DNA of 43,384 bases, from positions 1 through 43,384 of the forward strand of contig JAGWUS010000032.1 of NCBI GenBank assembly GCA_028868305.1. Direction: 5' to 3'. This document shows, piece after piece, positions 1 to 8,718 of the stretch (the stretch's first letter is position 1; each line of letters begins with the position of its first letter). The translations under genes were made by a program, and so were the position numbers. The notes below the pieces were generated by a model. That model worked only from the letters and a program-made list of their open reading frames with translations. It did no database searches and was not told the DNA's origin. This DNA comes from Burkholderiales bacterium (GTDB taxonomy: Bacteria > Pseudomonadota > Gammaproteobacteria > Burkholderiales > Burkholderiaceae_C).

Positions 1-279
1 GATGTGGCAGGCCGAGGCCACGGTGTTCAGGTTGTAGCTGTTGCAGGCGTAGGCAAAGGCGCTGTCGGCCAGCGTGAAGATCAGCCCGCCATGGCAGATG
101 TGGTGGCCGTTGACCATGTCGGGGCGCACCTGCATGGTGATGGTGGCGGTGCCGGGCGCTATGGAGATGAGCTGCATACCCAGGGCGTTGGTGGCATGGT
201 CGCGGGACCACATGGCTTGGCCGACGTCGCGCGCAAGGGCATGCGCATCTGCGGCGGAGAGTGGTGGTGTGTCTGTCAT
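1..279 (-). CDS. paaI: PaaI-type hydroxyphenylacetyl-CoA thioesterase (C-terminus cut by window edge)
   Basis: The gene starts at the ATG ending at 279 and runs off the left edge; 93 codons are visible. The translation begins MTDTPPLSAADAHALARD and contains the hot-dog-fold thioesterase signature HGGLIFTLADSAFAYAC (residues about 62-78), whose Asp acts in PaaI-family enzymes. The known role is to hydrolyse stalled ring-hydroxylated phenylacetyl-CoA intermediates and release CoA in aerobic phenylacetate degradation. The gene sits 1 bp downstream of paaG on the same strand, so the two are almost certainly co-transcribed and probably translationally coupled. That context favours PaaI over a generic hot-dog thioesterase. 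The missing part is the C-terminal third. Confidence 0.85.
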   Translation of the reverse strand, partial: MTDTPPLSAADAHALARDVGQAMWSRDHATNALGMQLISIAPGTATITMQVRPDMVNGHHICHGGLIFTLADSAFAYACNSYNLNTVASACHI

Positions 280-280
280 C

Positions 281-1078
281 TTATTGACCGGTAAATTGGG
301 CGGGGCGCTTTTCCAGAAAAGCTGACACGCCTTCAACATAGTCCGCACTGCGCCCCATCTCGCGCATCAGCAATGCCTCGTAAGACAGCTGCTGTTCTAT
401 GGAATGGGTATGCGCGGCCAGCATGGCCTGGCGCGTACGCACCAGTGCCTTAGTCGGCATGCCGGCCAGTTGGTTGGCGGCGGTGGTGACTGCATCAGAA
501 AAGGCGTCATCTGTCACCGCGTCCCAGATTAGGCCCCACTGCGCGGCCTTTTCGGCAGGCAGCTTCTGCCCCGTCATCGCCAGCCCCATGGCGCGGGCAT
601 GGCCAAGGCGCTGCGGCACCAGCCAGGAACAGGCGGTGTCCGGGATCAAGCCGATCTTGGCAAAAGGCATCAAAAACGAGGCCGAGTGGCAGGCAATCAC
701 CATGTCACAGGCCAGCGCCAGGCTGGCACCCGCACCAGCGGCCACACCGTTGACAGCAGCGATCGTGGGCACCTTCAGCTGGGCCAGACGCATCACCAGC
801 GGCTTGTACTGGCGCTCCACCACGTCGCCCAGGTCCGGCGGTGTTTCACCGGGGGTGAACCGCACGTCCGCATCGGCCAGATCCTGCCCGGCGCAAAAGC
901 CACGGCCCGCGCCAGTAAGCACTAGCACGCGGGCTTCTGAGTCGGCCTGCACGCGGTCCAGCGCGTCGCGCAGCTCGGCATGCATGGCGGCGTTGAAGCT
1001 GTTCATCTTGTCCGGACGGTTCAACGTGAGGCGGACTACGCCGCCTTCAGACGCCATGAGAATATTTTCGTAGAACAT
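281..1078 (-). CDS. paaG: PaaG-type enoyl-CoA hydratase/isomerase of phenylacetate catabolism
   Basis: The product is 265 aa, the usual length for PaaG (about 262). It has the crotonase fold: RVLVLTGAGRGFCAGQDLAD (about 50-70, first oxyanion loop), AAVNGVAAGAGASLALACD (about 105-125, second oxyanion loop) and GLIPDTACSWLVPQRLG (about 140-156, with the catalytic-region Asp). In the paa pathway PaaG isomerises ring-1,2-epoxyphenylacetyl-CoA to the oxepin-CoA. The start chosen is the ATG giving MFYENILMASEGG; an in-frame start 7 codons upstream would only add a non-conserved leader. A general enoyl-CoA hydratase is possible, but the adjacent paaI supports the paa assignment. The upstream region carries a perfect 11-bp inverted repeat that may be the operator. 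Confidence 0.85.
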   Translation of the reverse strand: MFYENILMASEGGVVRLTLNRPDKMNSFNAAMHAELRDALDRVQADSEARVLVLTGAGRGFCAGQDLADADVRFTPGETPPDLGDVVERQYKPLVMRLAQLKVPTIAAVNGVAAGAGASLALACDMVIACHSASFLMPFAKIGLIPDTACSWLVPQRLGHARAMGLAMTGQKLPAEKAAQWGLIWDAVTDDAFSDAVTTAANQLAGMPTKALVRTRQAMLAAHTHSIEQQLSYEALLMREMGRSADYVEGVSAFLEKRPAQFTGQ

Positions 1079-1087
1079 GCGCGCTCC

Positions 1088-1135
1088 AAAGCGATACAAA
1101 TCGTATTTGATATTTATAAGCTACTGTATCGCTTT
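1088..1135. promoter_or_regulatory. Inverted repeat upstream of paaG, possible operator
   Basis: Perfect 11-bp arms AAAGCGATACA (1088-1098) and TGTATCGCTTT (1125-1135) are separated by 26 bp and lie directly upstream of the paaG start codon. A smaller inverted pair ATAC/GTAT lies inside. The spacing suits a dimeric repressor binding two sites or a DNA loop. PaaR/PaaX-type repressors are known for paa operons, but I cannot match this to a defined motif from memory. Confidence 0.45.
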
Positions 1136-1328
1136 GAAAGTCTGACAACAAGACGCTATACGCCCAGATTTCTAGGGGTTAACACGGAGTGCGCGGCAGC
1201 GCAACCGAAACCACCAGCTAAATATTGGGCGGCGGGCATGTCCACGGTCAGACCGTCCAGCACCTCGGTCAGCTGAGGAACGTCGGCCTTCAAGGTGGCC
1301 TGCATCAACATCAGTCCGGGGGCAGCGC

Positions 1329-1392
1329 TGATTTTTGTAAGTTTGGCCTGTAGCCCCCGTGTCTTGTGCACAAGCAGCTATTAATATGAGAG
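1329..1392 (-). repeat. Dispersed short repeat, copy 1 (intergenic)
   Basis: Read on the minus strand this stretch contains ATAGCTGCTTGTGCA, then CACGGGGGCT, then CAGGCCAAA. It aligns base for base over about 60 bp with 34421-34481 (plus strand) and more weakly with 24496-24552 (plus strand). I recognise the pattern as a family of short repeats scattered through Comamonadaceae genomes. Here it lies between paaG and the next gene. The rest of the interval 1136-1328 shows no convincing gene; a 71-codon minus-strand frame there has no recognisable motif. Confidence 0.6.
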
Positions 1393-1411
1393 ATTCAAAT
1401 GGGAAATACCT

Positions 1412-1708
1412 ATGGCATCAAACCGCCACGTGATTGCAGTGCGTTGGCATGAAGGGAAATATTCCGTCATTGCAGACCAGATTTTCAACAGCACTGAGGA
1501 TATTGACTGGCGTGCGCTGGAAGGCAAACACCCCTGGAATGATGTCAGCATCGATTCCGGGTACCACGACCATGCCTCCGTGCTGTCCATAGACCAGATT
1601 ACCAGTTTCGCCCGCAGCGAATTGGCGCATGCGTACATTGAAAAAACCATCCAGGGCGGCGCGTTCCTTTACTTGATACACCGCGCGGAATACGAGAGCA
1701 CACTGTGA
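1412..1708 (+). CDS. Hypothetical protein, 98 aa
   Basis: The ATG at 1412 is preceded by GGGA at a suitable distance. The soluble-looking product starts MASNRHVIAVRWHEGKYSV and contains several aromatic residues (W13, W35, W43) with no signal peptide or membrane segment. I do not recognise a family. Its TGA overlaps the GTG start of the following NlpC/P60 gene by 4 bp, so the two are very likely translated together. No cysteine or metal-binding cluster is visible, so a direct link to the copper region cannot be made. Confidence 0.6.
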   Translation: MASNRHVIAVRWHEGKYSVIADQIFNSTEDIDWRALEGKHPWNDVSIDSGYHDHASVLSIDQITSFARSELAHAYIEKTIQGGAFLYLIHRAEYESTL

Positions 1709-2238
1709 CGAATTGCAATGTCTTCTTGCGTCAGACCGCTGGTCCGCTCAGGGTGCTGGCTATGGCCATGGTGGCTGGGGCTCTCATCGCTGTTGCAGGA
1801 TGTTCCACTACGCCCCGACCGATACTTGATGGGGGATCCGCGACAGTGCATCCCTCCCGACTCACAGACGAGCAGGCCAATGATGTGACCCTGATGGCCA
1901 TTGGACTGGTTGGCACTCCGTACCGGTACGGTGGCAACACGCCAGCCAGTGGCTTTGACTGCAGCGGTCTCATTGGATATGTCTACAAAGAGCGGGCGGG
2001 GGTATCTGCTCCCCGTTCGGTTGCGGCTCTGGTGGACTGGGGGCAACCCGTGCCCGTAGAGTCTCTCAGAACAGGAGATCTGGCCATATTTGGGCAGGGT
2101 GCCAATGCAACGCATGCTGGAATTTACGTGGGAGAAGGGCGTTTTGTACATGCACCTTCCACCGGAGGCGAGGTGCGGCTCGATCATCTGAAATCGAAGT
2201 ACTGGGCTGCGCAGAAAGTGGCCTTCAGGCGCCCCTGA
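1705..2238 (+). CDS. NlpC/P60-family lipoprotein (cell-wall peptidase)
   Basis: The 177-aa product has a hydrophobic leader with a lipobox ending VAGC (Cys about 32), so it should be a lipoprotein. The NlpC/P60 domain follows: GTPYRYGGNTPASGFDCSG places the nucleophilic Cys at about 88, THAGIYVG supplies the catalytic His, and FVHAPS the third polar residue. Such enzymes cleave peptide cross-bridges in murein (Spr/NlpC type). The start is GTG, overlapping the upstream stop (GTGA). The gene runs toward cusA; the 43-bp gap contains an imperfect inverted repeat ACGTTC/GAACGT that could be a weak terminator. Confidence 0.85.
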   Translation: MTNCNVFLRQTAGPLRVLAMAMVAGALIAVAGCSTTPRPILDGGSATVHPSRLTDEQANDVTLMAIGLVGTPYRYGGNTPASGFDCSGLIGYVYKERAGVSAPRSVAALVDWGQPVPVESLRTGDLAIFGQGANATHAGIYVGEGRFVHAPSTGGEVRLDHLKSKYWAAQKVAFRRP

Positions 2239-2281
2239 GGACAGCGCCGACCTATTGGTTATGGACGTTCATCTAAGAGAT

Positions 2282-5200
2282 CTAAGAACGTTGGGAGATG
2301 TCAGAAGCTCCCTTTTCCTGCACCACGGGCGAAAAACCTCTTGGGGAAACTGCAGCTAGATGCCACTGCTTTACCAAAGCGTAAATCGCGGGTATCACAG
2401 CCAATGTCAGTACCGTCGACGAAATCATTCCGCCGACCATTGGTGCCGCTATGCGACTCATGACCTCCGAGCCCGTACCATTGCCCCACATGATCGGTAG
2501 CAATCCAGCCATGATGGCAACCACGGTCATCATTTTGGGACGTACGCGCTCCACAGCACCGTCCATGACCGCCTCATAGAGATCCCTTGTGGTGGGGGTT
2601 GTCCCGCTTGAGCGGCATTTCTCTTTGGCAGCTTCCCACGCATGGTCCAGATAAATAAGCATGATGACACCTGTTTCAGCAGCGACACCAGCGAGCGCAA
2701 TGAACCCCACAGCGACTGCTACCGAAAGGTTGTAGTTGAGTAGCCACATAAGCCACACGCCACCCACCAGCGCAAACGGTACGGAGAGCATCACGATCAA
2801 GGTTTCGGTTATCCGCCTGAAATTCAGATAGAGAAGCAGGAAGATGGACAGCAGCGTCACAGGAATCACCACCTTCATCTTCTCAATAGCACGCTCCATG
2901 TATTCGAACTGACCACTCCAGGTAACGTAGTAACCGCTGGGGAACGTCACTTTCTGGGCGACTGCCTTTTTGGCATCTGCAACATAGCCTCCAATGTCCC
3001 GGTTGCGAATGTCCACGTAGATGTACGCAGACAGTAAAGCATTCTCGGTACGTATCCCTGGTGCACCTTTGGCCACAACAACTTTGGCCACTTGCCCTAA
3101 CGGGATCATCGCACCATCCGGGGTCGGAACGAGTACTTCTCGGGCAATCTGCAGGGGATCCGAGCGTAACTCGCGTGGATAGCGAACCGTGACGCCATAG
3201 CGTTCTCGCCCCTCAACAGTGGTGGTTACCATTTCGCCACCCAAGGCAGTCCCAACCACATCCAAGAGGTCTCCAACAGCCAATCCGTATCTGGCTAACT
3301 GCTGTCTGTCAGGTTCGATATTCAGGTAAAAACCACCAGTGACGCGCTCCGCAAAAGCGCTACTGGTTCCAGGAACTTCTTTCACCACCGCTTCGATTTG
3401 CTTCGCAAGCCGCTCCATTTCCTCCAAATTCTTGCCATAGACCTTGATACCAATGGGTGTGCGAATTCCCGTGGACAACATGTCAATTCGTGCCTTGATT
3501 GGCATGGTCCAGGAGTTCGCCACACCAGGGAACTGAAGTGCCTTGTCCAGTTCCGCGATCAGCTTGTCTGTGGTCATGCCAGGACGCCATGCAGACTCTG
3601 GCTTTAAATTAATGATTGTTTCAAACATCTCAGTAGGAGCAGGATCGGTTGCTGTATTTGCTCGACCTGCCTTGCCATAAACGGAGGCAACCTCCGGAAA
3701 ACTTTTGATGATTTTGTCCTGTGTTTGCAGCAATTCAGCCGCCTTGGTGATGGACATACCAGGCAAAGACGCTGGCATATAGAGAAGCGTGCCTTCATTG
3801 AGCGTCGGCATAAACTCTGAACCCAACTGTGAGGCCGGGTAAATCGAGATCCCCAAAACCACCACTGCCAGAGCAATGGTGAGCTTCTTCCATCGCATTA
3901 CCCCGGAGATGATGGGTCTGTAAACCCATATCAGAAAGCGGTTTACAGGGTTTTTCGCTTCGGGCATGATCTTCCCGCGAATGAAGATCAACATCAGCAC
4001 GGGCACCAAGGTAATCGACAATAGCGCTGCACCTGCCATGGAGAATGTCTTGGTGAATGCCAATGGAGAAAACAGTCGCCCTTCCTGCCCCTCCAAGCTG
4101 AAGACCGGCAGGAAAGACACCGTAATAATCAGCAGCGAGAAAAAGAGTGCGGGGCCAACTTCTTTGCACGCCCCCAGCATGGCATCAACGCGATCAGTGG
4201 CAGTATGGCCCTGGGGAAGACGCTCAAGGTGTTTATGAGCGTTTTCAATCATCACAATGGCTGCATCGATCATGGCACCAATGGCAATGGCAATGCCGCC
4301 AAGACTCATCAGGTTGGAACTCATTCCCAATGTGCGCATGGCAATGAAGGAGATCAGTATGCCCACTGGAAGCATCAGGATTGCAACCAGTGCGCTGCGT
4401 ACATGCATCAGAAACACGACGCAAACCAACGCAACAATCAGGGACTCCTCCAGCAATGTGTGCTTGAGCGTGTCAATTGCACGGTTAATGAGCTCAGATC
4501 GGTCATACACCGTCTGAACTGAAACCCCTTCGGGTAAACCTGGGCCAATTTCTTCAATCTTGGACTTGAGGTTGGAGATGACTTCCAGAGCGTTCTGACC
4601 GTACCGCGCCATGGCAATTCCGGACACCACTTCCCCCTCGCCATTAAGTTCCGTTAGCCCGCGGCGCTCATCTGGAACGAGTTCCACGCGACCTATATCG
4701 CGAATCAGAACGGGCGTACCTTTGTCACTCTTGACTACCAAGGATTCAATATCTTCCTTGCCGTGCAGATAGCCCTTGCCACGAATCATGTATTCCGTCT
4801 CGGCCATCTCCACGGCACGCCCACCAACATCGCGGTTTGAATCACGAATGACCTGAGCCACCTTCATTAGCGCGATGCCGTAGGAACGCAGCTTCACTGG
4901 ATCCACCGTGACTTGGTAGGTCTGCACAAACCCACCTATTGAAGCAACTTCTGCCACACCGTGGGCTTTGGTTAACTGGTATCGGACAAACCAGTCCTGA
5001 ATGGAGCGTAACTCCGCCAGTGTTTTGTCTTTGGCCAAGAGTGCATATTGGAAGACCCAACCCACACCCGTCGCGTCCGGACCGATTTGAGGCGTTATTC
5101 CTTTGGGCATCCGTCCTGCCGCGAAATTCAGATACTCCAATACACGCGAGCGCGCCCAGTAGATATCTGTGCCATCTTCAAAGATGATGTAGACAAAGGA

Positions 5201-5470
5201 CGCGCCAAAGAACGAAAACCCCCGTACCACTTTCGACTTTGGCACGGATAACATGGAAGTGGTCAGAGGGTAGGTCACCTGATCCTCAACCACCTGAGGG
5301 GCCTGCCCTGGGTATTCGGTATATACGATGACCTGAACATCCGAGAGATCAGGTAGCGCATCAATGGGTGTGCGCAGAACCGCAAAAATTCCCCACAGCG
5401 TAATAAACAAAGTGACCAGCAGAACCAAGAACCGATTCCTGCCCGACCATTCAATGATTGCGTCCAGCAT
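2282..5470 (-). CDS. cusA: CusA-type Cu(I)/Ag(I) RND efflux pump
   Basis: The 1062-aa heavy-metal RND inner-membrane pump starts MLDAIIEWSGRNRFLVLLV (TM1). Copper/silver specificity is suggested by Met residues in the porter domain in the contexts LLYMPASLPGM, PAPTEMFETI and ARIDMLSTGIRTPIGIKVYG, matching the methionine ladder of E. coli CusA. The TM4 segment IAIAIGAMIDAAIVMIENA carries the proton-relay Asp. The length is close to E. coli CusA (1047). It is the last gene of the cusF-cusC-cusB-cusA operon, 12 bp after cusB. The family expels Cu+/Ag+ from periplasm or cytosol to outside the cell with CusB and CusC. CzcA-type zinc/cobalt pumps are less likely given the Met set and the neighbours. 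Confidence 0.93.
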   Translation of the reverse strand: MLDAIIEWSGRNRFLVLLVTLFITLWGIFAVLRTPIDALPDLSDVQVIVYTEYPGQAPQVVEDQVTYPLTTSMLSVPKSKVVRGFSFFGASFVYIIFEDGTDIYWARSRVLEYLNFAAGRMPKGITPQIGPDATGVGWVFQYALLAKDKTLAELRSIQDWFVRYQLTKAHGVAEVASIGGFVQTYQVTVDPVKLRSYGIALMKVAQVIRDSNRDVGGRAVEMAETEYMIRGKGYLHGKEDIESLVVKSDKGTPVLIRDIGRVELVPDERRGLTELNGEGEVVSGIAMARYGQNALEVISNLKSKIEEIGPGLPEGVSVQTVYDRSELINRAIDTLKHTLLEESLIVALVCVVFLMHVRSALVAILMLPVGILISFIAMRTLGMSSNLMSLGGIAIAIGAMIDAAIVMIENAHKHLERLPQGHTATDRVDAMLGACKEVGPALFFSLLIITVSFLPVFSLEGQEGRLFSPLAFTKTFSMAGAALLSITLVPVLMLIFIRGKIMPEAKNPVNRFLIWVYRPIISGVMRWKKLTIALAVVVLGISIYPASQLGSEFMPTLNEGTLLYMPASLPGMSITKAAELLQTQDKIIKSFPEVASVYGKAGRANTATDPAPTEMFETIINLKPESAWRPGMTTDKLIAELDKALQFPGVANSWTMPIKARIDMLSTGIRTPIGIKVYGKNLEEMERLAKQIEAVVKEVPGTSSAFAERVTGGFYLNIEPDRQQLARYGLAVGDLLDVVGTALGGEMVTTTVEGRERYGVTVRYPRELRSDPLQIAREVLVPTPDGAMIPLGQVAKVVVAKGAPGIRTENALLSAYIYVDIRNRDIGGYVADAKKAVAQKVTFPSGYYVTWSGQFEYMERAIEKMKVVIPVTLLSIFLLLYLNFRRITETLIVMLSVPFALVGGVWLMWLLNYNLSVAVAVGFIALAGVAAETGVIMLIYLDHAWEAAKEKCRSSGTTPTTRDLYEAVMDGAVERVRPKMMTVVAIMAGLLPIMWGNGTGSEVMSRIAAPMVGGMISSTVLTLAVIPAIYALVKQWHLAAVSPRGFSPVVQEKGASDISQRS

Positions 5471-5482
5471 GGCTACTCCGAC

Positions 5483-7063
5483 TCAGTGGCCCGCATGAGC
5501 ACCTGCCGGTGCTGCAGAAGGAGCTACAGCAGCGGAACCCGCATCGGGATTCATGCGTGTGATTACCCACTCCCCCGGATTGCGCTCAATGAACTCGATG
5601 GATACAGGAGCGCCCACCTTCAAGTCCTTTACCAAAGCATCATTTGCCACCTTGAATTGCATGGTCATGGGTGGCCACTTGAGACTCGCAACCGCACCAT
5701 GTTTGATGCTGACCGTTCCGTCCTTGGCATCGATTTCTTCAACAACACCCTCCGCCTGATGGCCTAAGGTCTTTGTGCCAGGTATGGAAAAGCCTCCCAC
5801 TGCAGCCTTGAGATTGCTTTCGGCATCAATCAGGAAGTTGGCGGCCACCACTACGGACTCTCCGTTCTTGATGCCATCCAGGACTTCCACATGGTTACTG
5901 TTGCGCAAGCCCAATTTCACCTCACGAGGTTCAAATCGTCCCTCTGAAAGTTGCACTAATACAATTTGACGTGTACCACTATCAATCACCGACGACAGTG
6001 GGACTGAAACCACTTTGGAATTTGAGGCCGTGGAGAGTTCAACCTCGGCAAACATCGATGGCTTCAACTGAAAGCCAGAATTTGCAAGCTCGATCCGCAC
6101 GGGAACAGTTCTGGTCTCGGCTTTCAATGTGGGATAGATGTAGGTGACCGTTCCGATGAAAGACATCCCTGGATACGCATTGATCTGAACTGTGGCCTTG
6201 CTGCCCAGTTTGACGCTTCCAATATCTTGCTCAAACACGTCGGCAATAACCCAGACTTTAGAAAGATCCGCCACTTGGTACAGCATCTCACCGGGCATAA
6301 AGCGCATGCCCTGGACGGCCCTTTTCTCCATCACCACACCGGATACGGGTGAGCGGAAGGTCAACGTACGCTTCGTTTCCCCAGTGGTGCTCAATGCTTT
6401 AATTTGTTCATCGGACACATCCCAGTTCTTCAAACGCGTGAGACTGGAGTCGGCCAATTGTTTCATGCTCAACTGGTTTTGAGCGTCCGCCTCTTTCAGT
6501 GCTCGCATACCATGCGCAGCAATCACATACTCCCGCTGCGCTGCAACCAGTTCCGGGCTATACGCTTCAAAAAGCACCTGCCCGCGCCCCACTTGCTGCC
6601 CTGTGATGTTGACATTCAGGTGCTCGACATACCCCTCAAATTTTGGGGCGATAGTGAACAGTCGGCGCTCATCGGGTTCAATCCGACCTGCGGCTCGCAC
6701 AATTCTTTTCACGGCGCGTAGTTGTGCCGTTTCCGTTCTCACCCCCAGTTTTTGAACTTTCTCGGTACTGATCTTGATCTGTCCCGCTGAAGCCGCAGGA
6801 GTATCCTGATCACCTAAAAAGACAGGGACATAGTCCATTCCCATGGGATCCTTTTTCGGAACCGGGGAAGTATCTGGAAGCCCCATCGGATTTCGGTAAT
6901 AGATCGGTTTCCTGTCCGCATCGCCTAGACTATTACCCATCACATTTTGAAAATTGCCTGCATGGTCCTGAGGTTTTGCACGCATCCTGCCTGAGTAATA
7001 CCCCAACCCTGCAACCAGCACCAATACAATAGCGCTCACAGCGGCTTTAGTCACCTTGTTCAT
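5483..7063 (-). CDS. cusB: CusB periplasmic adaptor with fused CusF-like C-terminal domain
   Basis: The 526-aa product has an N-terminal membrane anchor (about 5-25), a heavy-metal-binding segment YRNPMGLPDTSPVPKKDPMG (about 56-75), the membrane-fusion-protein body, and a C-terminal CusF-like metallochaperone domain (about 430-505) with KHGAVASLKWPPMTMQF. In that domain the His, Trp and two Met ligand positions of CusF are all kept. The protein ends with a His-containing tail. The adaptor links CusA to CusC in the periplasm, and a built-in CusF would deliver Cu+/Ag+ locally. Its ATG overlaps the cusC stop (ATGA). It is longer than E. coli CusB (about 407 aa) because of the fused domain and the tail. 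Confidence 0.92.
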   Translation of the reverse strand: MNKVTKAAVSAIVLVLVAGLGYYSGRMRAKPQDHAGNFQNVMGNSLGDADRKPIYYRNPMGLPDTSPVPKKDPMGMDYVPVFLGDQDTPAASAGQIKISTEKVQKLGVRTETAQLRAVKRIVRAAGRIEPDERRLFTIAPKFEGYVEHLNVNITGQQVGRGQVLFEAYSPELVAAQREYVIAAHGMRALKEADAQNQLSMKQLADSSLTRLKNWDVSDEQIKALSTTGETKRTLTFRSPVSGVVMEKRAVQGMRFMPGEMLYQVADLSKVWVIADVFEQDIGSVKLGSKATVQINAYPGMSFIGTVTYIYPTLKAETRTVPVRIELANSGFQLKPSMFAEVELSTASNSKVVSVPLSSVIDSGTRQIVLVQLSEGRFEPREVKLGLRNSNHVEVLDGIKNGESVVVAANFLIDAESNLKAAVGGFSIPGTKTLGHQAEGVVEEIDAKDGTVSIKHGAVASLKWPPMTMQFKVANDALVKDLKVGAPVSIEFIERNPGEWVITRMNPDAGSAAVAPSAAPAGAHAGH

Positions 7064-8334
7064 AAAGATTCCCCCAACAATTTTTCGATCTCTGCCAAGC
7101 GAATCTGCGCTTCCGTCTGTGCTTTTATCTGTGTCTGCCTAGCTATTCGAATTTGTCGCTGTGCTTCCAGCAAGGTGGAAAAATCTACTTTACCTGCCTC
7201 ATAGCCTGCCAGCGCAGAGTTGAAGGTCAGCTCGCTTTGTGGCAACAAACTGCTTGTAGCCAACTGGTCCTGTTTTCTCGCCACCTCAATAGCGGAGATG
7301 TTTTCAGCAAGATCGGACATCATCTGGTTGGAGAGCGCCTCGCGGCGCATCTTTGCCGCTGACAACATGGCATCTGCTTCACGCTCCTGGGATCGACGAG
7401 ATGCCTGTTGCAATGGTATGTTGATCTCCAACATCAACTCCCACTCCTTCACAGTGCCTTGGTACTGTATTGGTGATATTCCCAGCGTAAAGTCTGGGTA
7501 CCTGTTTTTGTAAGCCAACTCGCGACTCTTGTCCGCTGCCATCTGTCGTGACTCTTCGGTATAAAGCAATGGGTTCTTGGCCTGAAGCCGCTCCCCAAGC
7601 TTTCCCAACTCCAGTTGCGCTGGCTCTGGGAGGCTGCGCATCTTTTCTGGTGGTGCCAAGGGATCAGCAGCAGATCGCGCCAAAATCAGGTTCAGACGGG
7701 CGTTGACCTGACGAAGCTCCCCTTGAAGTGCAATCCGTTCACTCTTTAAATTCGTTTGCTCTATTTGTGCGCGAATGACGTCCTGCTGAGCCGCCAGACC
7801 ACTCGCATAACGCGCCTGGGTAACCTTTTCCAATTGACTCAGCAGTGCCGAAATTTCCAGCGTAAGTTTTTCATTACGATACAAAAAGTAACGCTGCGCC
7901 TGTGCAATCTTGATCTTCGAAGCGATCTCATTCCAAGTTCCTGCTGCCCTGCTCTGCACCCCCGTTGCTTCGAGTTCTGCGATTTCCCGCTTGAGATCCC
8001 GTTTTCCGAACCACGGGACGTCCTGCATGAACAAATACCGGGTACTACCAACGTCGGTGGGGTTCAGCGTTGGATTCTGTTCCCCCATCTTGGTGATGTC
8101 TCTTAACTCCGTCCTGAACTTGGGGTCTGGCAGTGCGCCTGCGGGCAACACCCGCTCGGATGCGGCCTGAGCCTCCATTTGCATGCTGGCGTATTCCGGA
8201 TTGGATTGCTTCGCCAGAGAAAGAAGGGGGGCCAGCTCTGCCCCCAATAGCGCCTCCTGGGCGGACACATGTAGGGACAGGGCGCTTAGCAAAACAAGCG
8301 CCAGAACTCCACTCCGATATTGAATTGGTTTCAT
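7060..8334 (-). CDS. cusC: CusC-type outer-membrane factor (TolC family)
   Basis: The product is 424 aa from the ATG at 8334 (MKPIQYRSGVLALVLL...), chosen because it opens a standard signal peptide ending at about VSAQ; an in-frame GTG/TTG-type start further upstream would overlap the preceding cusF gene. The TolC-family OEP repeats are visible as long heptad-rich helices, for example SAEPAQ-rich and QASRRSQEREADAML regions. No lipobox Cys is seen, unlike E. coli CusC. It forms the outer-membrane channel of the tripartite Cu/Ag pump. It begins 7 bp after the cusF stop and its stop overlaps the cusB start by 4 bp. Confidence 0.88.
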   Translation of the reverse strand: MKPIQYRSGVLALVLLSALSLHVSAQEALLGAELAPLLSLAKQSNPEYASMQMEAQAASERVLPAGALPDPKFRTELRDITKMGEQNPTLNPTDVGSTRYLFMQDVPWFGKRDLKREIAELEATGVQSRAAGTWNEIASKIKIAQAQRYFLYRNEKLTLEISALLSQLEKVTQARYASGLAAQQDVIRAQIEQTNLKSERIALQGELRQVNARLNLILARSAADPLAPPEKMRSLPEPAQLELGKLGERLQAKNPLLYTEESRQMAADKSRELAYKNRYPDFTLGISPIQYQGTVKEWELMLEINIPLQQASRRSQEREADAMLSAAKMRREALSNQMMSDLAENISAIEVARKQDQLATSSLLPQSELTFNSALAGYEAGKVDFSTLLEAQRQIRIARQTQIKAQTEAQIRLAEIEKLLGESL

Positions 8335-8341
8335 CAGTAGC

Positions 8342-8689
8342 TCATTTGGCAGGTTCAAACTGCACCAGGATGGAGTCACCACCACGCTGTCCAATTGCAA
8401 AGCGAATGGTTTGTCCAACCTTCATTTTGTCGAGCCAGGCTGGGTCCTTGACCCCGTAGGCCATGGTCATCGCAGGCATTCCATCAGGCAACGGACCGTG
8501 CTTCAATGTTACTTTTCCTGTGGCCTTGTTGACTTTTTTGACTTCGCCTTCCACCAAACTCAATTTCGCAGAAGCAGCCGTTTGAGCTGTAGGCCTAGCG
8601 TCATTTCCAAGGTGGTCAGTTTGCGCGATTGATGGCGTAGCGCCAATAAATGCCAATACCGTGGCAGCGATGATGTTTGCGATTTTCAT
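8342..8689 (-). CDS. cusF: CusF-like periplasmic Cu/Ag metallochaperone
   Basis: The product is 115 aa from the ATG at 8689, preceded by GGAG at 8 bp and opening a signal peptide (MKIANIIAATVLAFIGATPSIA). The CusF domain (about 45-115) shows KHGPLPDGMPAMTMAYGVKD: the His and the MxM pair are kept, but the Trp that caps the metal in E. coli CusF is replaced by Met. It lies between the P-type ATPase gene (29 bp upstream) and cusC (7 bp downstream). It probably shuttles Cu+/Ag+ in the periplasm to CusCBA. Confidence 0.88.
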   Translation of the reverse strand: MKIANIIAATVLAFIGATPSIAQTDHLGNDARPTAQTAASAKLSLVEGEVKKVNKATGKVTLKHGPLPDGMPAMTMAYGVKDPAWLDKMKVGQTIRFAIGQRGGDSILVQFEPAK

Positions 8690-8718
8690 ACGAGACTCCA
8701 GATTGAAAAACATGATTT

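Noticed and set aside
1156..1371. 71-codon minus-strand frame upstream of paaG
   Set aside because: There is no ribosome-binding site or recognisable motif, and its start lies within the dispersed repeat. It may be decayed coding sequence but cannot be supported.
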